Assembly: GCF_902825155.1 (NCBI RefSeq)
Contig: NZ_CADEAG010000008.1
Coordinates: 32,539 to 96,538 of the forward strand
From: Bartonella taylorii 8TBB
Lineage (GTDB): Bacteria > Pseudomonadota > Alphaproteobacteria > Rhizobiales > Rhizobiaceae
Length of the DNA: 64,000 bases
Direction of reading: 5' to 3'
Shown in pieces: positions 1 to 10,561 of this stretch. The notes beneath the pieces were generated by a model. It had not been told where the DNA came from. It ran no database searches and saw only the letters and a list, made by a program, of their open reading frames with translations. The position numbers were made by a program, and so were the translations under genes. Numbering within the stretch: position 1 is the first letter of the stretch; each line of letters starts with the position of its first letter.

Positions 1-89
1 TTTATCTTACAGACGTCGTTGTACATACCAATGATGATGGAACACTGACACAAAAGCCACAAGAAGAAGATGAGATATTAATGACGCAA

Positions 90-533
90 GGACTACAAGC
101 ACAATATGCGCAATCGAAAGTCATCATGATAAGAGGATCGATGACCACAACTGGCTTACAACCTGCTGTTTTAGCTGGTTCTGGAGGACAAGTCGATCTT
201 ATCGATGTTTCTATGAACGCACGCAATGTTGGATTACAAGCGCAAAATGAGCAATCAAAAGTCACAATGAAGAGAGGAACAATTACAACGTCGGGAGAAA
301 CATTGTCTATAACCAGAATAAATCCTGCTGTTTTAGCAAGTTCTGGCGGAAAAATTGATCTTATCGATGTTTCTATAGAAACCAATGATATAGGTCTACA
401 AGCACAAAATGAACAGTCAAAAATCACCATGAAAGGAGGGACACTTACCACGACGGGGTGGCGATCTGTTATTTTTGCAACATGTGGTGGACAAATTGAG
501 CTAGTAGATGCTCATATACATACCGATAGCAAT
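90..533 (+). repeat. Beta-helix repeats in autotransporter 1 passenger
   Basis: Three consecutive units begin at 90, 231 and 393 (47, 54 and 47 codons), and a fourth diverged unit begins at 534. Each opens with GLQAQ..QSK, continues with a TM(K/I).G.(M/I/L)TT.G segment and ends with GG.(I/V)(D/E)L(I/V)D. This periodicity fits rungs of a pertactin-like beta-helix. More units may lie left of the window. Confidence 0.75.
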
Positions 534-1511
534 GGACTCACAGTACGAGGAAACCAATCAAAAATCATACTCAAAGATTCAGAAATCCGTGCCAACACTT
601 TATTAATAGGCCGCCCAAATCAAGGTGTTTCTGGCGAATCCAGCGTAATCGCAGACCACTCTATTTTAGAAGGAAGTGCAAAAGATTCAGAGAGAAACCC
701 TACCCAAACAGTCTTGAGTTTGATCAATGGCACAACATGGTATTTAAAGGCCAGTACAAACAACAATAACAGCCAACCATTTGATCTGACAAAGAAATTA
801 CATTCCACGGTTTTTATGCTTAATCTCAACGATAGTAACATTGTTTTTAAGAAACCAACGCAAGACCAATATCAAACATTACATATAGGGACTAAGACAC
901 CTGACACCATAAATAACACCATAACAAACAAAACAGTCTACACTGCAACAGGCAATGCAAAGATTTATTTTAATACTGAATGGAGTGATGGTGTACCAAC
1001 AGAACAACAAAAATCTGATAGACTTCTTATTCATGGCAATGTGTCAGGTACTACAACAATTTATATCAACAATCTTTCGAAAAATGAAAGCAAAAAAGCA
1101 AAAAAATCTGTTCCCTTTAATAGGCGCGGTCTCTCACTCGTTCAAGTTTCTGGAAAAGCAGAAGAAACCTCTTTCAAACTTGCAAATGGCTATACTACAA
1201 TAGATGGTTTACCTTATAAATATGTATTGAACGCTTACGGCCCCACATCAAGCAATGGAAAGGCTGATGTTAACCAAAACCTCTTGGGAAAAGATGAGAG
1301 TTTTTGGGATTTCCGTCTGCAAAATATCCACCTTGATCCTGAGAAAAAACCAGAGCACTTGCGCCACAAGTAGCAAACTATTTGGTGATGCCTAATGCTA
1401 TATTCTCCGCTGGATACGCTGATGTGAACGATCAAAATACACTATTTAAAAATACACAAATAAGAGTGTTTGATCCTGAAACGCGCAAAAAGAAAGGAAT
1501 CTTCTTATCCT

Positions 1512-2317
1512 CCTATGGTAACAAGGTCACATTATCTTCCAGCCGTAGCCCACTACAATATGGCTATGGCGCTGATGTAAATTATGCTGCCTTACAAGCA
1601 GGTGTTATATTAGCAGTGTTAGAAGACAAAAGCCTCACTACAGAGTTTGGTCTTTTGGGCACATATGGGAAACTAGCTTTTACTCCAAAAGATATGGAAG
1701 GCTCTGACAAGAGTACACTGGATAAATGGTCACTCACTGCATATGGTAGCGTTCATCATAACAATGGCATATATGTCAATACATTCTTCTCCTATGGAGC
1801 TCTGAAGGGAAATATCACCACAAACCCCAGAGGAAATACTGCAAAATTGGATGATACGAATACATTGAGTGTATCGGCCATCATCGGAAAAAAGCTCATA
1901 ACCAGCGCTAAAGGATTAGTCTTGGAACCACAAGCACAGCTCATCTATCAACGTCTCATGCTTGGCACCCTCTCAGATGTTGATGGCTTTGACGTGAATA
2001 TAGGAACCCCTCACCAATGGTTAGTTCGTGTTGGAGGTCGTTTAACACAAGATATCTCTAAAACCAAAGAAGGAAGCGCTGTTTCCCTCTACGGTAAACT
2101 GAACGTCATTAGAGCTTTTGGTGATCAGGGGACAATACGGATTGGTGATACATTCCACCTCGATCCCATGGGAGATGCAGTTGAAGGTGGACTTGGTGTG
2201 AATGCACAATTGTCTCAAAATATCGTGCTTCATGCTGATGTTAATTATCAACAAAAACTCCAAAAAGCCGGTGTATCTGGGATATATCTTTCTGGTGGAA
2301 TGCGCTATCGCTTCTAA
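1512..2317 (+). repeat. Near-identical beta-barrel segment, copy 1
   Basis: This segment matches 4411-5216 base for base at a constant offset of 2899, apart from a handful of substitutions (for example at 1570 and 1619). The passengers upstream are clearly diverged. The pattern indicates recent gene conversion or partial duplication of the barrel. Confidence 0.9.
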
Positions 2318-2329
2318 AATAAAGCAAAT

Positions 2330-2379
2330 AAAAGTGCACTATACACTTTAATATAAAGAAAGGTATATTGCACTTTTTT
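2330..2379 (+). terminator. Putative intrinsic terminator after autotransporter 1
   Basis: AAAAGTGCA (2330-2338) pairs with TGCACTTTT (2369-2377) and is followed by further T. The 30-nt loop can itself fold (ATAC/GTAT and CTTT/AAAG). It starts 13 bases after the autotransporter stop. Confidence 0.55.
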
Positions 2380-2873
2380 CGATTTATAAAAATTGGAATT
2401 ATTTTATTATAGTCTCTCTTTTTCTTTAAGAAAGAAAAAATATAAGATATTTCGATTTTTTCATTTTATGTCTAAAATATAGAATACGTAATGCATATTT
2501 CCGCTCTTCTTTCTTGCGCAAAAGAATTAACTGAAAGCTTTTGGAGAGTATGGAGATATCTTTTTCCTTAACTGTATAAAACTTTCGTGACAACAAACTT
2601 TAGTTGATGAAGCATATTCCAAATACCCTGTTTCACAGGATTTTTGGGGTATAAACTTACTAAAGTAAGTTTTCTAGGACTTCATTTTCACTGATTTTAC
2701 GAACCCTTTTAAAAAGTTTCCTGAGGCAATTTTCTCGTTTTAAAGAGTATTGCCTCAATAATTCGTTTTGTTCTTTACAATAAAAAATATAATGATATAA
2801 ACCCGCCACGGTACTTGCGCCATCAGGGGAATGAAGTAAGCATCAAAGGCATACCAATAATAAAGGCATATCT
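2380..2873. other. Intergenic region with two hairpins upstream of autotransporter 2
   Basis: I see no gene here. Two inverted repeats are visible: AAACTTAC/GTAAGTTT with a 4-nt loop at 2653-2672, followed by TC, and TGAGGCAAT/ATTGCCTCA at 2722-2757. Either could act in the leader or as a weak terminator. The probable ribosome site for the next gene is AAAGG at 2862-2866. Confidence 0.35.
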
Positions 2874-5216
2874 ATGTGTAAGAAATCTATTTATAAGAAA
2901 AGTTTTTTGTTATGTACAATTGCTGGAACTTTGATTTTCTCTCATTTCCGTCCAACCTATGCAGATAAATCACCTACTGAAATGATTATGCTTCGTGCGG
3001 ATAAGAGAGGAGAAGAAAAGACCTTTAGTAATGTTTTTGTCCGCAGTGGATTTTCTACAGCGGTTGCTGATGATGAAGCCTCTATTATTATTAAAAACTC
3101 GACACTGCGCTCAGATTCGGCTTTACTTTCTGCATGGACAAGTGGACGCATTTATGCCAAAGAAATTATCGGAAAAGCTGGCATCCGCGGTTTAGAAATT
3201 GCAAATGGTGCAATCCATGTTGAAGATTCCATCATAACCGTCTCTGAGCAACATAAAAGCTATGGTATCTTTTTTAGTCACATCATAAGTTCCAATCTCA
3301 AAGAGGGTGAAGAAGTTATCAATAAGGCAACTCTTATCAATACAAAGCTTCTTGTGAGAGATGGTATCGGTATTGTAGGCCCGTATTACTCAGGTGCCGT
3401 TGCTGAAGTTCACCTTAAAAATTCAGAGCTTCGTGCCGATATGTTATTAAAAAATAAAACCGAGACGGAGGATGCTAAGCCTGGTACTCTTAACTTAACT
3501 GCCGATAATTCAATTATAGAAGGAAGAGTAAAAGCTTTTCCCGAAAATACAACGGCTTTTACTCTGAAAAATAACAGCAAATGGTACTTAAAGATTAGTA
3601 AATTTGAAATAGACAAGAAGGGCGAAGCTGAATTATATTATGTGGAGAAGCTCCCCGACACTAATCAAAAAGCGCTTTCTGTTGTTTCAGCACTGAATCT
3701 TAATGATAGCTCTATCGTGTTTAATGCCCCACATGCTCTGGTAAAGGGTCAGTATCAAACCCTCTATGTAGGACGAGCAACCGATGCGTCTGAACCAGAA
3801 CAAAATAGGCTTTTCGATGTGGCAGCAGTCTACAATGTGACAGGTGATGCAAAGATTTATTTTAATACTGAATGGAGTGATGGTCTGGCCAAAGAGCAAC
3901 AAAAGACGGACCGTCTCCTTGTTCATGGGAACGTATCAGGCACCACAACAATCCATTTCAATAATCTTTCAAACAATGAGAAAGTAAAAGCTTTGGGTGA
4001 AGATTCCGTTCCCTCCAACATGCGTGGTCTCTCGCTCGTTCAAGTATCTGGAAAAGCAGAAGAGTCTGCTTTCAAGCTCGCAAATGGCTACATCACAATG
4101 AATGGGTTGCCCTATAAGTATACGCTGAATGCCTATGGACCAACATCAAGCCGTGGAAAAGCCAGTGCACAGCAAAACCTGTTGAGAGAAGGTGAGAATT
4201 TCTGGGATTTCCGTTTGCAAAGTGCTACTCTCGATGGTGAAGAAAAGATCAAAGCTCTCGTGCCTCAAGTGGGGAGTTATTTGGTAATGTCTCAAGCTTT
4301 ATTCTCCGCTGGACTTTCTGACGTCAATAATCAAAATACTTTGCTAGACACGATGCAAACAAAAGCCCTTGAAACAAAGGATAATAAAAACAAAGGGATC
4401 TTTGTATCTACCTATGGTAACAAGGTCACATTATCTTCCAGCCGTAGCCCACTACAATATGGCTATAGCGCTGATGTAAATTATGCTGCCTTACAAGCAG
4501 GTGTTATATTAGCAGTGCTAGAAGACAAAAGCCTCACTACAGAGTTTGGTCTTTTGGGCACATACGGGAAACTAGCTTTTACTCCAAAAGATATGGAAGA
4601 CTCTGACAAGAGTACACTGGATAAATGGTCACTCACTGCATATGGTAGCGTTCATCATAACAATGGCATATATGTCAATACATTCTTCTCCTATGGAGCT
4701 CTGAAGGGAAATATCACCACAAACCCCAGAGGAAATACTGCAAAATTGGATGATACGAATACATTGAGTGTATCGGCCATCATCGGAAAAAAGCTCATAA
4801 CCAGCGCTAAAGGATTAGTCTTGGAACCACAAGCACAGCTCATCTATCAACGTCTCATGCTTGGCACCCTCTCAGATGTTGATGGCTTTGACGTGAATAT
4901 AGGAACCCCTCACCAATGGTTAGTTCGTGTTGGAGGTCGTTTAACACAAGATATCTCTAAAACCAAAGAAGGAAGCGCTGTTTCCCTCTACGGTAAACTG
5001 AACGTCATTAGAGCTTTTGGTGATCAGGGGACAATACGGATTGGTGATACATTCCACCTCGATCCCATGGGAGATGCAGTTGAAGGTGGACTTGGTGTGA
5101 ATGCACAATTGTCTCAAAATATCGTGCTTCATGCTGATGTTAATTATCAACAAAAACTCCAAAAAGCCGGTGTATCTGGGATATATCTTTCTGGTGGAAT
5201 GCGCTATCGCTTCTAA
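2874..5216 (+). CDS. Autotransporter 2, intact (780 aa)
   Basis: This is a complete autotransporter. Residues 1-30 form a signal peptide: a basic start, a hydrophobic FLLCTIAGTLIF core, and cleavage probable after TYA. The passenger (about 31-470) lacks the GLQAQ repeats of autotransporter 1 but keeps the shared second half, including LNLNDSSIVF, TDRLLVHGNVSGTT and GLSLVQVSGKAEES. The C-terminal barrel (about 500-780) ends in GGMRYRF, an aromatic last residue as expected for BAM-dependent insertion. The barrel from 4411 on is nearly identical to that of autotransporter 1. The likely role is surface display or release of the passenger for host-cell interaction (Iba/BafA-like). No protease or lectin motif is visible. 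The start at 2874 is chosen because the signal peptide follows it directly. Confidence 0.88.
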   Translation: MCKKSIYKKSFLLCTIAGTLIFSHFRPTYADKSPTEMIMLRADKRGEEKTFSNVFVRSGFSTAVADDEASIIIKNSTLRSDSALLSAWTSGRIYAKEIIGKAGIRGLEIANGAIHVEDSIITVSEQHKSYGIFFSHIISSNLKEGEEVINKATLINTKLLVRDGIGIVGPYYSGAVAEVHLKNSELRADMLLKNKTETEDAKPGTLNLTADNSIIEGRVKAFPENTTAFTLKNNSKWYLKISKFEIDKKGEAELYYVEKLPDTNQKALSVVSALNLNDSSIVFNAPHALVKGQYQTLYVGRATDASEPEQNRLFDVAAVYNVTGDAKIYFNTEWSDGLAKEQQKTDRLLVHGNVSGTTTIHFNNLSNNEKVKALGEDSVPSNMRGLSLVQVSGKAEESAFKLANGYITMNGLPYKYTLNAYGPTSSRGKASAQQNLLREGENFWDFRLQSATLDGEEKIKALVPQVGSYLVMSQALFSAGLSDVNNQNTLLDTMQTKALETKDNKNKGIFVSTYGNKVTLSSSRSPLQYGYSADVNYAALQAGVILAVLEDKSLTTEFGLLGTYGKLAFTPKDMEDSDKSTLDKWSLTAYGSVHHNNGIYVNTFFSYGALKGNITTNPRGNTAKLDDTNTLSVSAIIGKKLITSAKGLVLEPQAQLIYQRLMLGTLSDVDGFDVNIGTPHQWLVRVGGRLTQDISKTKEGSAVSLYGKLNVIRAFGDQGTIRIGDTFHLDPMGDAVEGGLGVNAQLSQNIVLHADVNYQQKLQKAGVSGIYLSGGMRYRF
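4411..5216 (+). repeat. Near-identical beta-barrel segment, copy 2
   Basis: Partner of 1512-2317. The two copies have the same length, no indels and only a few substitutions. Confidence 0.9.
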
Positions 5217-5257
5217 AAATCTTTTATTCACATCTTGAAATATAATCAGCACCATAT

Positions 5258-5288
5258 ATGTTTCTTTTGTGGTTTACAAAAGAAACAT
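5258..5288 (+). terminator. Perfect 13-bp hairpin after autotransporter 2
   Basis: ATGTTTCTTTTGT (5258-5270), loop GGTTT, ACAAAAGAAACAT (5276-5288). No T tract follows, so this could be a weak terminator, an mRNA-stabilising hairpin or a protein-binding palindrome for the next gene. Confidence 0.45.
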
Positions 5289-5354
5289 AATGGTCTAAAT
5301 AGTTTTTATTTTTATTAGAGAGAGGGGGGAGCAAATATTTAGGGATATATCTAC

Positions 5355-8012
5355 ATGAATAAACGCTTCTTACTATGCACAGTTTCTGGAATTCTGTTTT
5401 GCTCTTATTCCAGTTGGTCTTATGCCTCTCCAGAAGTAGCTGCTGTAGTGCCAAATGTTCCGTCTGCACAACCTACACACGGTGCCACAGAGGTTAAGCT
5501 TACGAATCTCCCAGAAAAAGCGCCTGAGAGCTCGGCATCTAAAACAGAAGGAAACGGTAACTCTAGAAAACCTTCAGCTCCTGACGCTTCTTCTCCAGCT
5601 CCTACCACACAAGATATCCCTCCTAGACTTTCTGAATCCCCACAGTCAGCGCCTGTACAACCAGCACTAAATGTATTACAAACGCTTTTAAGGCCTAGTT
5701 CTGCAGAATCCGCAGATAAAGGACTATCACTGGAACAGCTAGGGCCTATACAACCTGTAAAATCAATACGAGTTGAGGAAGAGCAACCTACAATTGAGTC
5801 TGAGAAAGGGAGTACTGTAACGCGGCATGATATTAGAATGCACAACAAAGTTGTTATCGCAAATGCACAAAATAAAAATTCGATAGTTAAATTGATTAGA
5901 GGAACAGCTTCATCAGATTTTATAGGATTGGCTGTGGCAGAGAATGGAAGTATTGAGGCAACAAATGTTACTGTGGCGGCGTCAATAGCTGGTTTGACGA
6001 TCAAAAATGGTACAGTTCGCCTGAAAGATTCAACTGTAATTGTTACCAGTGATGCTTTAGCTCATGGTATTGTTGTTAGAGATGCATACGATACTTCAAG
6101 TACTGAAGGAGGAGATGATCCTGCTTCTCCGGAAGTTAATTCCAGTAATATAATGCTAGAAAATACAAAACTCCTCGTTGAACATGGCGTAGGTATTGAT
6201 GTTTACAGATCACATCCAAATACACGCGTTAGCCTTAGAAATTCAGAAGTCCGTGCTGATGTTTTATTGAAAAGTACAAAAGAAGAAGATGCTCCCGCAA
6301 ACACCTTTATGTTAACGGCAGATCATTCTTTTTTGGAAGGGCGAGTAAGAACATTAGAAGGAAACAGAACAGTTTTTGATCTAAGGAATGGTACAAAATG
6401 GTTTTTAAAGGCGAATAAGAATATTTTGAATAATGATATAGATTCGCCTGTCTATGAGCAGCTTGGTGTGGATCAAAAATCATATTCTAATCTTTCTACA
6501 TTAAAACTCGCAAACAGCATGGTTGTGTTTGATAAGCCAGCGGCGGGGCATTACCAAACTTTGTTTATAGGATCTGACCTACAACAAGAAAACAGAACTC
6601 CCGATGCACCAGCGGTTTATAGTGCAACAGGGACTACAGAGATTCATTTAAACTCTAAATGGAGCAGTCATTCTCCAGTAACTGAGCAAGAAACCGATCG
6701 CCTTGTGATCAATGGTGACGTATTAGGAAGTACGGTAGTCCACATCAATCTTCTAAAAAAGAATAAAAAAATAACCGATAGCGATTCTGTTTGGGAAGAA
6801 CGCATGGCTTCACTTCCTTTAGAAACCCATGGAATTTCAGTCATTCAAGTTTCTGGGAAAGCGGACAAGAATTCCTTCAAGTTAGCGGGAAACTATATGA
6901 CGATGGGGGGATTACCTTATAAATACGTACTGACTGCCTATGCACCGGGTACATCTCATGCTAACCAGAATCTTTTTGGTAAGAATAGCCGTGATTTCTG
7001 GGATTTCCGTCTGCAAAATGCCTACATTGACAAAGATAGAAAAATTAGAGCACTTTTACCACAGGTAGCAAACTATTTGGTCATGCCCAATTCTCTGTTC
7101 TCTACCGGATACGCTGATGTGAGCAATCAAAACGTACTGCTAGACAATATACAAGCAACAATGTTTGGAACAGAGAATAATAAAAAGAAAGGCATCTTCT
7201 TGTCATCCTATGGCGAGAGAGTTACCCTGTCTTCCAATCGTGACCCACTGGGTTATGGCTACGGTGCTGATGTGAACTATAATGCTTTACAAATAGGTGT
7301 TGTGTTAGGTGCATTGGAAGGTAAAGATATCAATACATATTTCGGGATTTTAGGCACATACGGAAAACTCGCTTTTACTCCAAAGGGTATGGAAGATTCT
7401 GAAAAGACAACGTTCGATAAATGGTCATTTACAATCTATAATGGTATTCAGCATAGCAGTGGTATATATATAAATACACTTCTCTCCTATGGTACTCTGA
7501 AAGGTGATATTACCACAGCTCTCATTGGTAATGTCGCAAAATTAGATGGTACTGGAGCATTAAGTGTATCTGCTACTGTTGGTAAAAAATTAGCAACTGC
7601 TACAAAGGGGCTAACGTTTGAGCCACAAGCACAATTCATTTATCAGAATCTCATGTTTGATGTTATTTCGGATGCCAACAATCTTGAAGTTGATATGGGC
7701 AATTCGCGTCAATGGTTGATACGGATGGGTGGGCGTTTAACACAAACTCTCAATACCGTAAAAGAAGGCAATGCTCTTTCCTTCTACGGTAAACTGAACG
7801 TCATTAGAGCTTTTGGTGATGATGGAACGATAAAAATTGCCGATACATTTTATCTTGATTCTACCGGAGCTTCAATTGAAGGGGGCGTTGGTGTTAATGC
7901 CTACCTCTCTCGAAATATCGCACTCCACGGCGATATTAGCTATAGGCAGAAACTTCAAAAAGCTGGTGTATCTGGAACCAGTTTTTCTGGTGGAATACGT
8001 TACCATTTTTAA
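5355..8012 (+). CDS. Autotransporter 3, intact (885 aa)
   Basis: Complete autotransporter, longest of the three. Residues 1-25 are a signal peptide (FLLCTVSGILFC core, cleavage probable after SYA). Residues about 26-145 form a Pro/Ser/Ala-rich, low-complexity segment absent from the other two, probably an extended spacer exposed at the N-terminus of the passenger. The beta-helical passenger follows, with the family motifs NGTKWFLKAN, TDRLVINGDVLGST and GLPYKYVLTAY. The beta-barrel occupies about 600-885 and ends in GGIRYHF. Unlike autotransporters 1 and 2, the barrel is clearly diverged, so it has escaped the homogenisation seen between them. A purine run (5319-5330) lies too far upstream to be a normal Shine-Dalgarno; AGGGA at 5340-5344 is nearer the start. 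Confidence 0.88.
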   Translation: MNKRFLLCTVSGILFCSYSSWSYASPEVAAVVPNVPSAQPTHGATEVKLTNLPEKAPESSASKTEGNGNSRKPSAPDASSPAPTTQDIPPRLSESPQSAPVQPALNVLQTLLRPSSAESADKGLSLEQLGPIQPVKSIRVEEEQPTIESEKGSTVTRHDIRMHNKVVIANAQNKNSIVKLIRGTASSDFIGLAVAENGSIEATNVTVAASIAGLTIKNGTVRLKDSTVIVTSDALAHGIVVRDAYDTSSTEGGDDPASPEVNSSNIMLENTKLLVEHGVGIDVYRSHPNTRVSLRNSEVRADVLLKSTKEEDAPANTFMLTADHSFLEGRVRTLEGNRTVFDLRNGTKWFLKANKNILNNDIDSPVYEQLGVDQKSYSNLSTLKLANSMVVFDKPAAGHYQTLFIGSDLQQENRTPDAPAVYSATGTTEIHLNSKWSSHSPVTEQETDRLVINGDVLGSTVVHINLLKKNKKITDSDSVWEERMASLPLETHGISVIQVSGKADKNSFKLAGNYMTMGGLPYKYVLTAYAPGTSHANQNLFGKNSRDFWDFRLQNAYIDKDRKIRALLPQVANYLVMPNSLFSTGYADVSNQNVLLDNIQATMFGTENNKKKGIFLSSYGERVTLSSNRDPLGYGYGADVNYNALQIGVVLGALEGKDINTYFGILGTYGKLAFTPKGMEDSEKTTFDKWSFTIYNGIQHSSGIYINTLLSYGTLKGDITTALIGNVAKLDGTGALSVSATVGKKLATATKGLTFEPQAQFIYQNLMFDVISDANNLEVDMGNSRQWLIRMGGRLTQTLNTVKEGNALSFYGKLNVIRAFGDDGTIKIADTFYLDSTGASIEGGVGVNAYLSRNIALHGDISYRQKLQKAGVSGTSFSGGIRYHF

Positions 8013-8032
8013 GAAAAGAACCAATGTTCATT

Positions 8033-8066
8033 TTAACAAAAGGCAGTACATGCTGCCTTTTGTTAA
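8033..8066. terminator. Bidirectional intrinsic terminator
   Basis: This is a perfect 14-bp stem, TTAACAAAAGGCAG / CTGCCTTTTGTTAA, with a TACATG loop. The GGCAG/CTGCC core is flanked by A4 and T4, so it can terminate on either strand. It lies 20 bases after autotransporter 3. Confidence 0.7.
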
Positions 8067-8320
8067 TGGGGTCTGCTATTTCTCAAAAAAAGTCTTATAA
8101 AAGATCATCTGATATCAGGGCAAAAATACTTTCCAATCAACGAAATAGAAATACACACACCTCCCTCTCTCAAAAATCATCCACTTTTATAGTAAAGAGC
8201 GGATTTTTTTGTGAGGAGCATTAAAATTTCATAAATTATCAAGCCAAATATTAAAGACTCGAAACAGATTAAAAAGCGCATAGCCGCTAGATAAATCCAT
8301 ACGTTACGCAAATTATTTTA

Positions 8321-8743
8321 TCACTTAACTGGATCACCAATTCCATCTGCTTCTTTTGTACGAGCAGTTATCTGCATAACTTGCGAAAGATCATTGACTG
8401 CATCTAAATGTATTTGAAGCAATTCGCTATTACGATGTAATTTTTCTTGTAAATCCGATAACAAACTCTCAACCTCATTTTCAATATCTTCATTCATATA
8501 GCGTTTCATATCACTTATAGATTTATTCAGGTCACGTAAGCCACGTATTTTACATAAATTTATTTCTTCATAATCTGGAACACCACTGCTTTCTAGCATA
8601 TTGCTTTCATAATCGACCACTTGTGCCAACCCTTTAACAGCTGCAACAAACTTTGTCATTGCCCAATCACGATCAATAAGAGTGTTATCAAAGACTTTTG
8701 CTTTTGATGCAAAACTATCATCACCATATTGTATTACAGACAT
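8321..8743 (-). CDS. Hypothetical coiled-coil protein (140 aa)
   Basis: I do not recognise this family. The start at 8743 (MSVIQYGDDSF) is preferred over an upstream in-frame ATG at 8869, because a GAAGGGGAAG ribosome site lies just before it and the extra N-terminal residues look non-coding. The protein is soluble, without signal peptide or membrane segment. It is rich in Glu, Lys and Leu and largely helical; residues about 70-125 (MNEDIENEVESLLSDLQEK and after) have coiled-coil spacing. The size and helical make-up would also fit a small secretion chaperone, but no motif proves it. It stands alone and converges on the autotransporter cluster. Confidence 0.6.
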   Translation of the reverse strand: MSVIQYGDDSFASKAKVFDNTLIDRDWAMTKFVAAVKGLAQVVDYESNMLESSGVPDYEEINLCKIRGLRDLNKSISDMKRYMNEDIENEVESLLSDLQEKLHRNSELLQIHLDAVNDLSQVMQITARTKEADGIGDPVK

Positions 8744-9934
8744 TTTTACTTCCCCTTCAACAGTATTGTTCAATCTTGCTCTCAAATAAGGGAGATTAAA
8801 CAGCTTCCCTTCAATGCCGGTACACTCAATTGAATTTATTATGTGAATATTACTCCAATAACAGCACAATAATCCTCAAAGCGTATACCTGTTCGACTTT
8901 CAACGCATCAAATGAAACATCTTTCTTTTGCTTTGCTCCCAAACTCCCAATTGGCGCGATACCAATTTTCTAAAACGCTACAAATCCTCAAAACTCTACC
9001 AGTAGATATCAGAAACCTTCAAATTTATTCTGCCTATCTTGGAAAAAATGACAACGCACTGACACCAACCATATGCCACCAAAAATTTAGTGCATATAAA
9101 GAGTTAAACTCTTTAAAGATTTCAGCATTTCAATCTCCTCAGCCTTCAGCTTCACTACACACCTGACATTCTGTATGCCTTTTGGCACTTCGCAGAATCA
9201 GCTTGCATCCATTCAGAAAGATCCACCCTTTTTACTTGCTCTACTACTCACACGCACAGCATCTTACACACACAACAAAAGAACTTTCTGAACATAGCCA
9301 CGCGACAATATCAAAAAGATAACTCAGAATAATCAATGATTGCCTTTTTTTAATTATCATTCGCTTTTCTTTGCAACGAACGACTATATAGGATTTTAGA
9401 AACCCTTTCAAGAGTTCATAAAAAAACGCACAGCCCCAATAATCTTCTCGCAGATTATTCTACTCCACAATGTACAGTTCTCTATTAATATCGCTTCTGT
9501 ATGCCCACTCTATACGTAAAAGAAAAAATCACAGGAACAGTAATTTACTCTGTAAAAACAAAGCTTCTACTGCGAACCCTCTATTCCCAACACTCAGGAT
9601 GAGGCTATACTGTTGCTCTTCTCCTTTAATAACCATATTGGATACTTTTTCATAAAGCAGTTTTAGCGAATTTTGTTATGGTATAAAATTAAACAGATAA
9701 TTTGTATAAAAAGAGTTTTTTGCCATACAATACCTGTACAAAAAATAAAGAAATATAACAAATCTTCACTTTTTTCATGCTGCATAAGGCTAAAATGCCT
9801 CTTATCCTCACAATCTCTCATCCTTATAAAAAAGGATTTTAAGCTTGCCGCATACATTGTATCAGCATATATTATGGACTATAGTATACTGTTATTCATA
9901 AAATTGATACTACAAAGAACAAAAAGAGGTTCTT
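8744..9934. other. Gene-poor stretch, no supported gene
   Basis: The open frames here (for example 8912-9166 and 9673-9942) lack ribosome sites and have atypical composition. One inverted repeat, AATAATCT/AGATTATT, is visible at 9438-9459. I see nothing else that can be supported. Confidence 0.5.
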
Positions 9935-10033
9935 ATGTCTGACACAATAAAAACCGCTATGCTTTATTCAACATTGATTGTCACCATCAATGCTTTTGTC
10001 ATTGTTTTAGCTCTCGTAATAGAAACGCATTAG
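9935..10033 (+). CDS. Very small membrane protein (32 aa)
   Basis: This short frame reads MSDTIKTAMLYST followed by a hydrophobic stretch through VIVLALVIETH. It has a good ribosome site (AAAGAGG, 9924-9930) five bases before the ATG. Residues about 8-29 form one transmembrane helix with a short polar tail. No family is recognised. Support rests on the ribosome site, the compact hydrophobic design and the absence of a competing frame. It could be a small membrane regulator or a toxin-like peptide, but nothing in the sequence decides this. Confidence 0.5.
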   Translation: MSDTIKTAMLYSTLIVTINAFVIVLALVIETH

Positions 10034-10420
10034 CAATGCTCTCTTAGCTTTTTCAGGATCTGTGCAAACGAACGCCCTAGAATCTCATAAAATCCCCAAA
10101 CTCTCATAAAATCAAAGAAAGATTTTAAGGCAGAGATAAATCACAGGCAAATTTCAACCGTCACTTACAACTATTTTCGTGTTAATCTTTGATTTTTTTT
10201 ATATATATATTTTTAACAATCAAGCTTAATATTTTCATTCTACCTTAAAACATAATATTCCTCAGAATGACTTTTTCATTTTTTCCCTATTAAAAAACAG
10301 AAAACAACAACCCCTAAAACTCATTGGCTTTTGGTGAGATAGAGAAATGTAGTACAGCTTGTGCTCATATTATTTCAGACGCAAAACTATTGTCTTTCAT
10401 AAGAACTGCCTCTTGCATCT

Positions 10421-10459
10421 AAAAAAGAGAAAACCTCCAAAAAGAATAGGAGGTTTCTC
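10421..10459 (-). terminator. Intrinsic terminator of the minus-strand eexN gene
   Basis: AAACCTCC (10431-10438) pairs with GGAGGTTT (10449-10456), extended by GAG/CTC. Read on the minus strand, the hairpin is followed by a T-rich run (complement of the A6 at 10421-10426). It lies about 100 bases beyond the stop of the 10562-10837 gene. Confidence 0.75.
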
Positions 10460-10561
10460 ATTTTCTGAAATCTATGTATTTGATGTGCAAGAAAAAATGC
10501 ACTCTTTCTTGTTCTTGAAAAAAAGCTATTATAAATATTTTTATATTTAATTATTGTCTTG

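Larger units (their letters stand above)
1..2317 (+). pseudogene. Autotransporter 1 (5' end outside window), frameshifted
   Basis: This is a type V autotransporter: a beta-helical passenger followed by a C-terminal outer-membrane beta-barrel ending in RYRF. The frame is open from the left edge, so the signal peptide lies outside; the first ATG at 81 is internal. The passenger stops at 1373. The barrel continues in another frame (first ATG 1382). Aligning with the two genes downstream places the break at the A6 tract 1344-1349: one extra A would restore the sequence RALAPQVANYLVM, which matches LLPQVANYLVM in the third gene. The gene is therefore inactive, or phase-variable by slippage, or the base is a sequencing error. 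The passenger motifs (TDRLLIHGNVSGTTTI, GLPYKYVLNAYGPTSS) are shared with both neighbours. The family resembles Bartonella Iba/BafA-type autotransporters; the exact orthologue is not determined. Confidence 0.8.

Noticed and set aside
8912..9166. 84-codon plus-strand open frame
   Set aside because: No ribosome site, no domain, composition unlike the real genes nearby.
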